From Auxenochlorella pyrenoidosa (lineage: Eukaryota; Chlorophyta; Trebouxiophyceae; Chlorellales; Chlorellaceae), in assembly GCA_001430745.1 (NCBI GenBank), contig KQ481983.1, positions 293,212 to 304,001 on the forward strand: a DNA stretch of 10,790 nt. Reading direction: 5' to 3'. Below, piece after piece: positions 1 through 8,517 of this stretch. The notes beneath the pieces were generated by a model, which saw only the letters and a list, made by a program, of their open reading frames with translations, did no database searches and was not told where the DNA came from. The position numbers and the translations under genes were made by a program. Within the stretch, counting starts at the first letter, position 1; the number at the start of each line of letters is the position of its first letter.

Positions 1-252
1 GGGGCGCCCGCATCGGCGCTGCCCCCTGCATGCGTCGTGCAGCCAGGACAGCATTTCCGGGTGCTGTGGCCAGCAGGCCTGCGCCAGGGCGCCTGACCTG
101 CCTGCCCAGCAGCGCCGCTGGCGCGACATGGCGCATCCCACAGCCCGCTGCCCGCGTGCACAGCCCATGCCGAGCCTGCGGTGCCGCACCTGCAGCGGCG
201 CGCCGGCGGCTCGCTCACGCCACGCCCCTGGGCCGCCCCCCCCCCCCTGCAG
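1..252 (+). other. Intron (3' part) of the purple acid phosphatase-like gene
   Basis: No frame here continues the conserved acid-phosphatase sequence upstream of the exon that starts at 253. The segment ends in a C run (about 238-247) followed by TGCAG, a clear 3' splice acceptor with AG at 251-252. The preceding exon should carry the conserved Asn-Ala-Thr-His-Ala segment of the family. I do not find it in 1-252, so the intron probably runs past the left edge. A small exon hidden near the left edge cannot be excluded. Confidence 0.5.
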
Positions 253-590
253 AGTGGCGCTGGCACCGCAACCAAGACGACGGCCCGGAGAGCGCCGACA
301 GCGTCAGCATCGTGCGCAACCCGAACTGCAAGTCGGCCGGGGCTGCCCGCCTGGCGGCCCAGCGTGCAGAGCAGCAGCAGCAGCAGCAGGTGGATGCAGG
401 AGAGCAGCGTGAGCAGGAGCGGCTGTTGGAGCAGGGCCTCGCAGCGCAGCGCAGCAGGCGCAGCGCAGGCTACATGCAGCGGCAGGGGGAAGGGGCCGAG
501 GTGCCGCCGCAGGCTCAGCCGCTCTGCTGGTGGCGCCACGCGCTTGGCTGGCTTGCCGGCTGGGCTCGCCAGCTGGACATTGTTGCCTGA
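253..590 (+). CDS. Purple acid phosphatase-like protein, last exon (partial gene)
   Basis: This exon starts after the acceptor at 251-252. Its first two bases complete a split codon (phase 1), and the stop is TGA at 588-590. The first 20 or so residues read xWRWHRNQDD...ADSVSIVRNPNC. They match the C-terminal signature of plant-type purple acid phosphatases, where a Thr-His-Ala segment is followed by W-H-R-N-Q-D and A-D-S-V-W. These are secreted or vacuolar metallophosphoesterases with an Fe-Zn or Fe-Mn centre that release phosphate from organic esters. The metal ligands lie upstream, outside the window. After the family core comes an unusual tail of about 85 residues: six Gln from (CAG)6 at 372-389, then a Glu/Gln/Arg-rich stretch likely to be helical, then a Trp-rich hydrophobic end (CWWRHALGWLAGWARQLDIVA at most loosely amphipathic). 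The family call rests on this short motif alone and was not checked by alignment. Confidence 0.66.
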
Positions 591-600
591 GTGGGTTGGG

Positions 601-652
601 GCGCCCCCAGCCCCACCCCCCACACCCACCCACCCACCCACCCCCCACCCCT
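601..652. repeat. C-rich CCCA/CCCCCA simple-sequence tract
   Basis: A run of C blocks separated by single A, T or G bases lies just downstream of the phosphatase stop codon. It includes four near-perfect CCCA units around 626-644. It lies in the presumed 3' UTR. The - strand is G-rich and could in principle form a G-quadruplex. Confidence 0.7.
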
Positions 653-1077
653 GGCCATGCCTTGCTGCTCCTGCTCTCCTCCCGAACTCGCGCTTCCTTT
701 CATCATATTGTTCGTCTGCTGCGATCTCTCACTGGAGCGCAGCACGGATGTTCCCCCGCACCTGCTTTTGAACTGAGCAGCCCTCTGGCCCCCCCGTTGC
801 CATGTTCCCCTCCCCTGCCCTGCTTCTCGCATGGCTGTCCTTGCATGCCACCCCCATGACCCAGCACCTCGCCAGTTTTTGTTGCCATGCGCCCTGGCGG
901 CTGCACGCCACAAACAGCCACCCCGAACCGAACCCTCAATGCCTTCCACTCCTCGTGCCAATTAGGGCAAACCGCCCCATGCTTTGATTGAGCGTCGCCT
1001 CCCTTTAGCGCCAGCCCCATGCTTGCATTTCATGTCTGTTTGCAAAGCCTCGACTGGCCGTCTGCAGTTGGTACGCA

Positions 1078-1082
1078 TTACA
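1078..1082 (-). terminator. Candidate poly(A) signal (TGTAA) for the CBM20 gene
   Basis: The + strand reads TTACA, giving TGTAA on the - strand, which is the common polyadenylation signal of chlorophyte algae. It is the only copy seen on the - strand between this point and the CBM20 gene's stop at 1815, and would give a 3' UTR of roughly 750 bases. A pentamer is expected by chance at this distance, so the assignment is tentative. Confidence 0.3.
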
Positions 1083-1814
1083 GGATGGGTCAGGTGGCTC
1101 GGCAGGTGTACAGAGGGGACGGCTGATAGGCTGCGCGCCGAGCAGCAGGGCGGGTTGCTAGTATGCTTGTTGTGCAACACGGCCGGGCGGATGGATCAGA
1201 TGAATGAAAATTAGGTAGGTGGACAATCAGAAGGCCGGGGTCCCAAAGGTGCTACTTTGGTGGTGGTTCCTCAGAGGGGGGCTCTAGGCGCAAGGCCGGG
1301 CCAGGACAGAAGGGCAGGCGGGCGGGATTGGATCGAGTGCTTTTCGTGCAAGGGGTAAGGGGCGGATTCGGTTGGATGGTTTCACGCTACGTTTGCTTTG
1401 TGCAGCAGGCAGCCTGCAGAGGTCTGACAGGGCGACTGCAGGTAAACGTCTGACGCACTCATGCATTGCAGTAAGAGGAGGAGGAACTGGCGGGGGAAAA
1501 AGTCGCTCATAGTAAAGGCTGCTGGCGGGAGCCCTGGGGAGGCCAGCCAGCCTGCTGCCCTCAGCAGGTGCAAGCTGAGGGCTGGCAGCTGGCTGGTGAT
1601 GCGCGGCCTTTGCTGCAAGGCTTGCACTCAAGGGCAGCCAGTCAAGGGCACGGCAGCAGTTGGCTGCTTGCTGTCGCGCCGCCCTCCAGCTGCGTCGCGA
1701 GGGCGGCCCGCTTGGGCGGCCGCCGCCCTGGGCTGCGCCGCTCAGGCGGTGTGCAAAGTGCACAGCAGCTGGGCCCCTGGCTGCTCAGCAGCTCAGCTGG
1801 CGCACCCCGGGTGC

Positions 1815-2031
1815 TCAGTCGGTGTGCATGGTGCGCAGCAGCTGGCCCACCCGGCGCAGCACGTCGATGTTGTGCTGCGCGCGCTGCGCCGCCGCCTCCA
1901 GCTGCGCCTTCTCCGCCAGCGCGGCCCCCAGCTGGTCGCGCGCAGTGCGCAGCTGCGCCGCCAGGCTGTCGCGCTCCGCCTCTGCCGCCAGCCGCGCAGC
2001 GCGCTCATCCTCGATCGTCCAGTTCAGCTGC

Positions 2032-2067
<36 letters not shown>

Positions 2068-3705
2068 GTGCTGCCACCGGCGGCGGTGCTGTCGTCCAGG
2101 CCCTCCTCATCCCAGCTGGCGGTGGGGTTGCCCCACTCCAGGGCCAGCGAGAAGGCGCCGCCCGCGTCGGCCTCGGCAGATGGCACCTGCGCACGCAGGC
2201 GGTTGGCGGCCCACGGTGGCAGCGCGGGGCAGCGTCACGGAAACCAGAGCCCTGTGAAGGGGAGCGCTCAAGAGGCTGCTGCAGGCAGGCCCCGGTCTGC
2301 CAAGCGCCCGGCCCCCTATGCATGCTTCCACCCAGGCGTGTGCACGGCGCACGCATCGCACCCAACAGCGCTCCCTGCTGCCGGCAACTAAACGACCAAC
2401 ACTCGGCGGCAGGCGGCTCGTCATCCATGCAGCTTGCCCCGCGGCGCGCCGCCTCCCCATCATAGCCATAATTTGACGCCTTGAGGGGCGTACGCCCTGG
2501 CCCCGCCCCGCCTCCAGCCCCCCCACACCCACCCCCACCCCCCCACCTGCAGCAGGCGGTTGGGCCCCGCCTCCCACTCCACCGCCTGATGCACGCCGCC
2601 GGCCTGCGCCACCGCGGCCACCTTGAACTCGTGCTCCCCCTCTGGCAGGTCGAGCACAAGGAGCCACACGTCGCCCTCGCTCCAGGTCATCTCTGCGAGG
2701 GGGGGGGGGGGGGGGGGGCCCAGGTCAGCTGTGCATGAGGGAAGGGGGGAGGGGCCAGGGGCCCAGGTCATGCAAAGCGCAGCAGGCGCTGCGCACGGGG
2801 CCGCGGGCAGCACGCAGCCCGGCAGAGAGCCGCCCCGCCCAAACACAAACACAGCGGCCGGCGCCCCTCGCCCGCAGCTCGTCCCGTTGCGCAACCCCAG
2901 GGAAAGAAGTCAATAGAAATGCAGGCACAGCAACGCAGGCACAGCAGCGCAGGCACAGCAGCGCCCCCACCTGGGGCCTCGGCGATGTCCCACTCGCCCA
3001 GGGCGGCGTGTCCGCCCACCAGCTTGAGTGCCTGGCCAAAGGGCAGCTGGCGCTTGACACGGAAGGTCACGCGGGCGGTGGGGCCGGCCCACGCGGCGGC
3101 GGCGGCGCTGTCGGCGCGGCTCAGAACCTCCTGCTCTGCAACAAACACCGCGCAGATCTGCGGCGGTGGGTGGGTGGGTGGGTGCCAGAGGGGGTGTGGG
3201 GTGTGGGGTGGGGTGGGGGGGCAGGATGGGGTGGAGGGCGGCGCCCGTGGCTCAGCACCCACGCGGGCCACAGCCAACCATACGGGCGCAGCGGATGGGA
3301 GCGTGGCGGCAGGGGCGAGTCGCCAACAGTGCTAGCACCGGAGGGCTGCCTCAGGGTGCCCAGCCCAGCATGCCCAGCCAGCGCCGGCGCAGAGGGTCGC
3401 CGCCGAAGCCGGCGTTCACAGAAGAGTGAGTGCCCAAAAACCCTCCCGGCAAAAGAACTTGCCTGCGCAGGGCGCGCCGCGCGGCCCGGCTGCCGCCGGC
3501 AAGTGGCAACCGCGGTGAAAGGCACCGCAAGGCGGTGCCTCGCTCCTGCGGCGCACGAAGGGAGGCACACAGGCGCCGCTCAAAGCCTGGCACTGGCGTC
3601 CGTCCGCGACTGCCATCGCGCAGCATCAGCACCCCACTCACCCTGCAGCGATTGCAGCTGGCCGGCAGGGCCAGCAACGTGCTGGCGCAGACTCGCGAGT
3701 GCCAT
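1815..3705 (-). CDS. CBM20 starch-binding domain protein with C-terminal coiled coil
   Basis: Proposed exons on the complement are 3705-3642, 3135-2971, 2692-2547 and 2186-1815, giving 747 bases and 248 residues. Donors are GTGAGT, GTGGGG and GTGGGG; acceptors end in TTGCAG, TCGCAG and GCGCAG. Phases are 1, 1 and 0, and every junction keeps the frame. Residues 43-127 form a CBM20 domain: VTFRVK opens it, LVGGHAALGEWD carries the conserved Trp70, then DVWLLVLDLPEG, HEFKV with Lys100, and EWE..PNRLLQVP with Trp116. Trp70, Lys100 and Trp116 correspond to the classical starch-binding site 1. An acidic linker follows, then 11 Ala (167-177, GGC repeat at 2031-2063), then a heptad-like Ala/Leu/Glu/Arg helix (about 183-240) that should form a coiled coil. 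No catalytic domain is present, so it probably binds or organises plastid starch. The N-terminus is the weakest part: the ATG at 3703-3705 has a poor context, the first 21 residues are not a clear transit peptide, and an alternative acceptor at 3158-3159 (exon start 3157) exists. Confidence 0.8.
2699..2718. repeat. G20 homopolymer (C20 on the coding strand) at a splice acceptor
   Basis: Twenty consecutive G on the + strand lie in intron 2 of the CBM20 gene. On the coding strand this is a C run ending five bases before the AG acceptor at 2694-2693, so it takes the place of the polypyrimidine tract. Its exact length is prone to sequencing error. Confidence 0.85.
2921..2962. repeat. 14-bp tandem repeat, three copies
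   Basis: The unit GCAGGCACAGCARC occurs three times head to tail (2921-2934, 2935-2948, 2949-2962); the first copy differs at one base. The array sits in intron 2 of the CBM20 gene, ending eight bases from the donor. It looks like a simple minisatellite with no coding role. Confidence 0.85.
3164..3235. repeat. GGGT-rich G tract in the CBM20 intron
   Basis: Four or five GGGT units are followed by blocks of three to seven G separated by one or two bases. The tract lies in intron 1 of the CBM20 gene. The coding strand is C-rich and leads into an alternative acceptor at 3158-3159. The + strand has many potential G-quadruplex arrangements. Confidence 0.7.
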
Positions 3706-4926
3706 AGGTGCGAAAGCGCGTTGAGACAGGGGCTGGAGGGGTCCTGTCGGGCTGAGGAAGCGTATTTCGGCAATTGAGGCACTGGGTTGGGATCCGCCGG
3801 CCGTAAAAGGCGCGAGAGGCTGGGCGCGACCGGGGGTCAAGCTGCAGCACCGCTTGCAGCCACCTGCTGTGCTCCAATGGATGCCCCGACGAGCCGGAGA
3901 AACCGCTGGGCGTCTGCCAGCCTGCCGCAATCCCGTGCCATCGAGGGCAAAAGACTACCACTACCTGCTGTGCCCGCCTGGCGGGCGCCGGCAGCAGCGG
4001 ATGTGAACAGCCGACCTATTGGGCCTGTGTAGGTTGAGCACATACTTACCTGTGTACAAACTTGGAGGCCCTGTAATCTGCAGTGTGTCTGCCATGCAGC
4101 TGATGAGACTGCTTCCTGTGTTGATGGGACGCCACCCAGCTCATTGCCCACCGATGCAGGAAGCTCACGATGAGGCTCCAACCATGCAGGCATGTTCACA
4201 TCAAAACAGCCAATTGCGACATGCATGTGATGCTGTAGCATGCGCCTGGTGCGATGTCCAGCTGGCACTGCCACCCTGCGTCTCCATGCCGCGCTCCCGT
4301 GGTGACCAGCCGCGAGAGAAGCAGAGCAGCATGCTGGGGCCATGAGCCGCTGAGAAGGCTTCCATGCATGGGTCGTGCGGAGAGCAGCCCTTGACTGGCG
4401 TGCACCCTCCATGCAGGGCTGCCACCCCCAGGGCATGGCGACTTGCATGCCTGTTGCGCAAGAGGGTGCTGCACCCGGCAGAGGCAGGAAAGCATGAACG
4501 TGCAAGGGCCAAGACAGGAAGGGGCCAGGACTTGGGCGAGGATGCACACAATGGGTGGGAGGGAGAGGGGCAGCAGGAGGGACCAGATGACAGCGGGCGA
4601 GCAACTGGAGCAAGACACGAGAGGGCCAGACTTGGGTCCAAGTCGGGCAGGTGGGCGCAAGTTGGAACCAGGCGGGGCGTGCAGTTCATGAGGCAACGTG
4701 CTCGGGCCAGGCTAGCACCGGGTGCTGCCGCGGAGGGGAAACAGAAGCACAGGAGTCAGCAGAGTGCCAACAGCAGCCGGCACTCACCAGCACTGCCCGG
4801 CACTTGCTGGGGGTGCCGGGTGGAAGCAGCCATGCAGAGGTGGCGCCGTCAGAAGAGCGAAAGCAAAAGAACCAAGGTTGGTCGGCAGCGCTCGGGAGAG
4901 GAGGCTAAACTTCCTTAGGGCACAGC
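3706..4926. other. Spacer: CBM20 promoter side and 3' flank of the membrane-protein gene
   Basis: This 1.2-kb interval lies between two genes on the - strand, upstream of the CBM20 start codon and downstream of the membrane-protein stop codon. Open frames exist, the longest being 258 codons on the - strand at 3837-4613 without an ATG at its 5' end. None shows a domain or matching splice signals. No TTACA (the - strand form of TGTAA) was seen, so the 3' end of the upstream gene is not marked. A + strand TGTAA at 4072-4076 has no gene to serve. Confidence 0.5.
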
Positions 4927-7900
4927 TCAGGGAAATGTTTCCTGGTGCCAGGCACCTGCTGCTGCAGCTACCCCGGCCAGCGCCGCCAGGCGGGGCCCGC
5001 TTAGGCGCAGCAGGCGCACCACACGGCCCGCCCACACCCACTGCCAGTCTGCTGGGTGGTGCGCCGGCGGGAGCCGCCCCTCTTGCAGGTGCCACGGCCG
5101 CCGCCCGCGCTCGCCGGCCGCCATTGCTGCCTTTGCTGCCGGCGGCAGCCCTCTAGGGATGGGGTCATCATGACCCCGCCAGAGTTCCGAGCCGCCGCCG
5201 CTGCCGCCACTGCTGCCGCTGTCGCTGTCGCTGCTGCTGCTGCTGGCGGTGCTGTTGGAGGGCTCTGCCAGCCCAAAGCCCCACTCCTGTGTGGTGTGGG
5301 CGGAGCAGCGGAGAGTCCAGCCTCAACATGGGAAGGGGCGGGCGGGAATGCACGCAGGCTTAACGCAGGCAGGCAAGCATGCAGGCAGGCAGGCAGGCTG
5401 GCTGGCAGATGCACAGGGACATGCAATACAGGTTGGATGGCCGCCGGCCAACAGCCAACGGGCGACTCGCCCGCCAGGTAAGCACGTAGCGCTGTCCATC
5501 TGCCAAGCCACAGCACACCCTGTGCAAGCTGGCCTCGGTAGCTGAGCTGCTGGCACCAGAGCAGATGGGCAACAGCACTGCTGGCCAGTCCGTGGCAGCA
5601 ACTGGGCAGGCACTTGCATGCGGCCCGAGCAAACAAGGCTCGTCACAGCATGGCGGCACAGCGTCACCTCTGCCTGCCGCTTGCGGCGCTCGCCATCACG
5701 TCGCCTACCCTCTGCTCGCCAGGCAGCATAGCTGCGAGCCTGGGAGTGGAGCACCAGCGCTGTCCCGCCCACGGCCACCACCCAGAACTGCAGGCATGCC
5801 AGCACTGCGAGGGTGCGGGAAAAGAGGGGGAGGCGGAGGAGGCGGCAGGCATTCGAGGAAGGGCGGGCAGCCGACAGCAGGCATGGTGGAGTGCTGCGTG
5901 GCTTGCAAGCTGGTTGCTGCGCCTGGTGTGGGTTCTGGCAGGATTGAGGCCAGGACGGGGCCAGGGAAGGGCCAGGGACCCAACACCCAGCCCTGATGCA
6001 GCATAGCTACAATGGAGGGGCCTGCCGGGCAGGCAGGTAGGCAGGCAGCAGGGCCCTATTGTTGCTGGGACACCCAGCTCCCCTTGCCGGGAGGGAGCCC
6101 CGCCGGCGGCGCACCGCAGAGGCAGCGCCGCGCCGCGTGGCCGCGCGACACGCCTGCCGCCAGCAGCATCGGCTCTAGCGGAGCCACCAGGGGGCGGCCC
6201 CAGCGGTAGAGGAGGTCAAAGCCGCAGGCGCAGGCTGGGTGCTGCGCCAGTCCGAGAGCGCACACCCGGCCGTTGCCCGAGGCCAGCAGGGCGGCCCAGG
6301 CGGCAGCAGCGGCCGCTGTGGCCACCGGCGGCAGCTTGAAGAACACTAGGGCCTGCCGGGCCGGGGGGTGCGGGTGGTGATGTGATGTGTGTGTGTGTGT
6401 GTGTGTGCGTGGGGGTGGTGGTGGTGGTGTGTGGGGGGGGGGGTCTACAGAAAAGGTTGTGTGATTGGCTGCCACTAAGCTGGCGCCCGTTTTGAGACGA
6501 CTGGCCATGTGGGTGGAGCGGGGATACACTGCAGCATGGCCACAGCACAGACAGCACAGCACGCCCCCAGCAGCAGACACCGGATGCCCCATATGGGCCC
6601 ATGCATGCCAGCATGTCGCAGCACTGCACGCCTCCACCGCTGTGGCACAGTGCAAGCCGCCAGGGCTCAGAGACAGTGGGATCGGCGCGGCCGGGGGCCC
6701 TCGGGGACGGCACAGCGTGGCACAGCGTGGCACAGCGTGGCACAGCGTGATGCACAGCGCACCGTGACGCCGCTGTTGATGCCGCTGAGCGTGAGGAAGC
6801 CGCCCAGGCAGGCAAGGCGCGCGCGCAGCCCGGCGTGCCCCGACTGGGCCAGGCTCAGGTGCAGTTGGCCCATGGCGCGCGCGCGGCGCAGCAGGAGCAC
6901 GCTGCCTGCATGCGCGGGGGCGGCCGTGCAGGGGGGGGGGCGTTGTGCTGCGGCCATGCGGGCACGCACATCAGCCCCGGCAAGCACGGGCAGGAGCTTG
7001 GGACGAACGCCATGGGAGTGTGCCTGTGGGGCGGCACACTCCCGGCGCCGCAGAGCACACTGTGCTGGCAGCGGCACAACACACCGCCACTGTGGCACCT
7101 GGCGTGCAGGCGACAGCTCACCCAGCAGTACGATGTGGGCCGCCAGGTGGACCCGCCTGCGGTACATGGGGCAGTGGATGGGCCCACACGCCGTCTTGAG
7201 CCATGCAGCCAGGCAGCACACCGGTAAAGCAGCAACGAGCCCAGGGGTCGGCAGCGGGCAGGCGCGCTCAGCATGCACGGCAGGCGGGGCTGCCTCTCGG
7301 TGGCACCGCTGGCAGGGCAGGTTGCGCCACTGCGGCGGGTATGCGGTGCGCCACCAGCTTGCGGCAGAAAGCGGGCACCGCCAGAAGGACGCTGGCGTCG
7401 GGAGCGAGACAGACAGGCCCTGCACGCCCAGCAACCATGGACCAGCACCCACAGCCAGCTGGGTACAGGCAGCTGCATGCAGGCAGCACCCACCAGACGA
7501 GCCGGCGGTAAGCCTCCGGGCTTGCATACATGAGGGCCAGGGCAAGGGTGCACATGCCTCCCTGCGCGCCAACCAGATAGCTGCACCGCCGTGGGGATGC
7601 GCAGGGTGCTTTTTTTGCGGTGGGGTGGGGGCTCGGGATGGGGCCCAGGGCTTTGCCACACTGCCGCGGCAGCAGGCAAGCTCCTTGGCGCATCCGGCTG
7701 CAGCACGCCGGTCACAGCATGCGTTGCGGGCGTTCCGCTCGGCGGCATGGCCGCTGTGCATGTGCTGGGGGCGGGCGCTGTGTGCAGAGGTGGCGGCAGG
7801 GAGGGCAGTACTGGTTGGCAGCGCTGCTGGCGGCTAGCCGGGCTGGGCCCTGCCTCGAGTCACCTGAGGGGAAGGGCCGACAGGTATGGCTCCAGCCTGG

Positions 7901-8096
7901 CAATGCTGACAGTGACGACCACGATGCCCATCAGCCAGCAGCGAGCCTCGTGGGCCAGCGACGGCGCCGCTGCACCCGACAGCACGAAGCTGGGCCGCGT
8001 TGCATTCAGCGGCGGCGGCGCGGGCGGCGCATCAGCGGCAGCTGCCTTCTGCCCAGAAGCCGGGCCGTGGATGGCCGCATGCGGCGCCTCCTCCAT
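4927..8096 (-). CDS. Multi-pass membrane protein of unknown function, about seven exons
   Basis: I do not recognise the family. Proposed exons on the complement are E1 8096-7864, E2 7580 to about 7490, E3 from about 7419, 7357 or 7329 to 7122, E4 6905-6763, E5 6352-6074, E6 5787-5668 and E7 5286-4927. Phases agree at E1/E2 (AG+C, Ser), E3/E4 (G+GC, Gly), E4/E5, E5/E6 and E6/E7 (all phase 0). E2/E3 is unresolved, with three open frames there. The ATG at 8094-8096 has a good context (GAAATGG). E1 has a Pro/Ala-rich head, an N-A-T sequon, then a first hydrophobic segment (about 54-68). E2 begins YLVGAQGGMCTLALALMY and ends with AYRR. More hydrophobic segments follow in E3 (VHLAAHIVLLG), E4 (ARLACLGGFLTLSGI), E5 (Ala-rich, then FDLLYRWGRPL) and E6 (FWVVAVGGTALVL then HSQARSYAAWRAEGRRR). 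E7 has a Ser/Asp/Gly-rich run and a Trp/Arg then Ala-rich hydrophobic end (WQWVWAGRVVRLLRL). Perhaps six or seven membrane spans with basic loops. If the E5 donor is not used, a stop follows at 6056-6058, giving a shorter form. Confidence 0.6.
5161..5177. repeat. Perfect inverted repeat (8-bp arms, 1-bp centre)
   Basis: GGGGTCAT-C-ATGACCCC is a perfect palindrome around one central base. It lies inside the last exon of the membrane-protein gene and encodes part of a Gly-His-Asp-Asp-Pro stretch there. That is the simplest explanation, though a protein-binding role is possible. Confidence 0.6.
5365..5406. repeat. GCAG/GCTG tetranucleotide repeat in an intron
   Basis: About ten imperfect GCAG units, ending in two GCTG units, lie in the intron between exons 6 and 7 of the membrane-protein gene. 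Similar short GCAG runs occur near 6027-6049 and 8274-8286. They are dispersed low-complexity sequence rather than an element. Confidence 0.75.
6381..6441. repeat. (TG)11 microsatellite followed by GGT repeats and a G run
   Basis: A (TG)11 run at 6386-6407 is followed by G5, GGT repeats and a run of about ten G. It lies in the intron between exons 4 and 5 of the membrane-protein gene. On the coding strand it reads as a long C/A-rich tract upstream of the acceptor at 6353-6354. Confidence 0.85.
6711..6750. repeat. 10-bp tandem repeat, four copies
   Basis: CACAGCGTGG is repeated four times without gaps at 6711-6750, the last copy differing at its final base. A further partial copy (CACAGCG) follows at 6753-6759. 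The array begins directly downstream of the donor at 6762-6761 in the membrane-protein gene, so the partial copy overlaps the 5' splice region of that intron. Confidence 0.88.
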
Positions 8097-8517
8097 TTCC
8101 TACATGCCCTTTCTAGGGTGCAGACGCACGGCACCGAATCAAATTACGCCCCGAGGCTGGACCAGGCTTGGGGCAAGGGATACACACGAACCGGTTTCGA
8201 CGCTGGCTGTGTGTGCGGTTGTGTAAAGGTGTCGGCTGCTCGACAGGAGCAATTAGCAACGGTCGGCGCCCGGCAGGCAGGCAGGCGGGGAGGCAGACTT
8301 AAGAACGGCTAAGCGGCGTGCAGTTCGCCTCCCACAAGCCGTGACGTTGCTTCAAGAATAAGCCGACAGGACGAGCTGTGTAGGGACTCAGGAGCGCCAT
8401 CTGATGGTGGCCAAGGTAAAAAGGGCCCCCGATGCCCAGCGGGCACGGCGCCCCTGGCTGAGCCGAGTACCTTGCTGCCCACAGACCCACATTTTTACAT
8501 TGCACGATGCAGTGCTA

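Larger units (their letters stand above)
591..1814. other. Convergent 3' flanks (UTR/intergenic), no convincing gene
   Basis: This 1.2-kb stretch lies between the stop of the + strand phosphatase gene and the stop of the - strand CBM20 gene, so it should contain both 3' UTRs. Open frames on both strands are short, overlap one another, and show no family motif or matching splice signals. A C-rich CCCA-repeat tract follows the phosphatase stop at about 601-652. No TGTAA motif (the green-algal poly(A) signal) was seen on the + strand here; one is present on the - strand at 1078-1082. Confidence 0.55.

Noticed and set aside
1461..2465. 334-codon open frame on the + strand
   Set aside because: It is antisense to the CBM20 last exon and its intron, is rich in low-complexity Ala/Arg/Gly, has no domain, and arises from high-GC codons on the opposite strand.
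2921..2962. CRISPR-like array or mobile-element end
   Set aside because: Three direct 14-bp repeats without spacers, inside an intron of a eukaryotic gene, are an ordinary minisatellite.
3121..3570. Transit-peptide-like - strand frame (Arg/Ala/Pro-rich) as a first coding exon of the CBM20 gene
   Set aside because: It could join through the alternative acceptor at 3158, but I found no donor pairing in phase with both sides. The exon at 3705-3642 has a perfect GTGAGT donor and matching phase. It remains a possible alternative N-terminus.
4072..4076. TGTAA poly(A) signal on the + strand
   Set aside because: There is no + strand gene upstream that it could terminate; a pentamer like this is expected by chance.
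3837..4613. 258-codon open frame on the - strand
   Set aside because: Its first codon is TTG, not ATG; it has no domain, membrane segment or plausible splice partners, and lies in the spacer between two better-supported genes.
4927..5124. Separate 65-codon gene starting at the ATG at 5124
   Set aside because: The frame extends upstream without a stop to a good acceptor at 5287-5288, and phase 0 matches exon 6, so it is better read as the end of the larger membrane-protein gene.
6667..7761. 364-codon open frame on the - strand as a single exon
   Set aside because: It includes true exon pieces (E3, E4), but good donor/acceptor pairs with matching phases (7122/6905 and 6763/6352) show it is interrupted by introns.
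6509..7837. 442-codon open frame on the + strand
   Set aside because: It lies antisense to exons 2-4 of the membrane-protein gene, runs straight across its splice sites and the 10-bp repeat array, and shows no recognisable motif.
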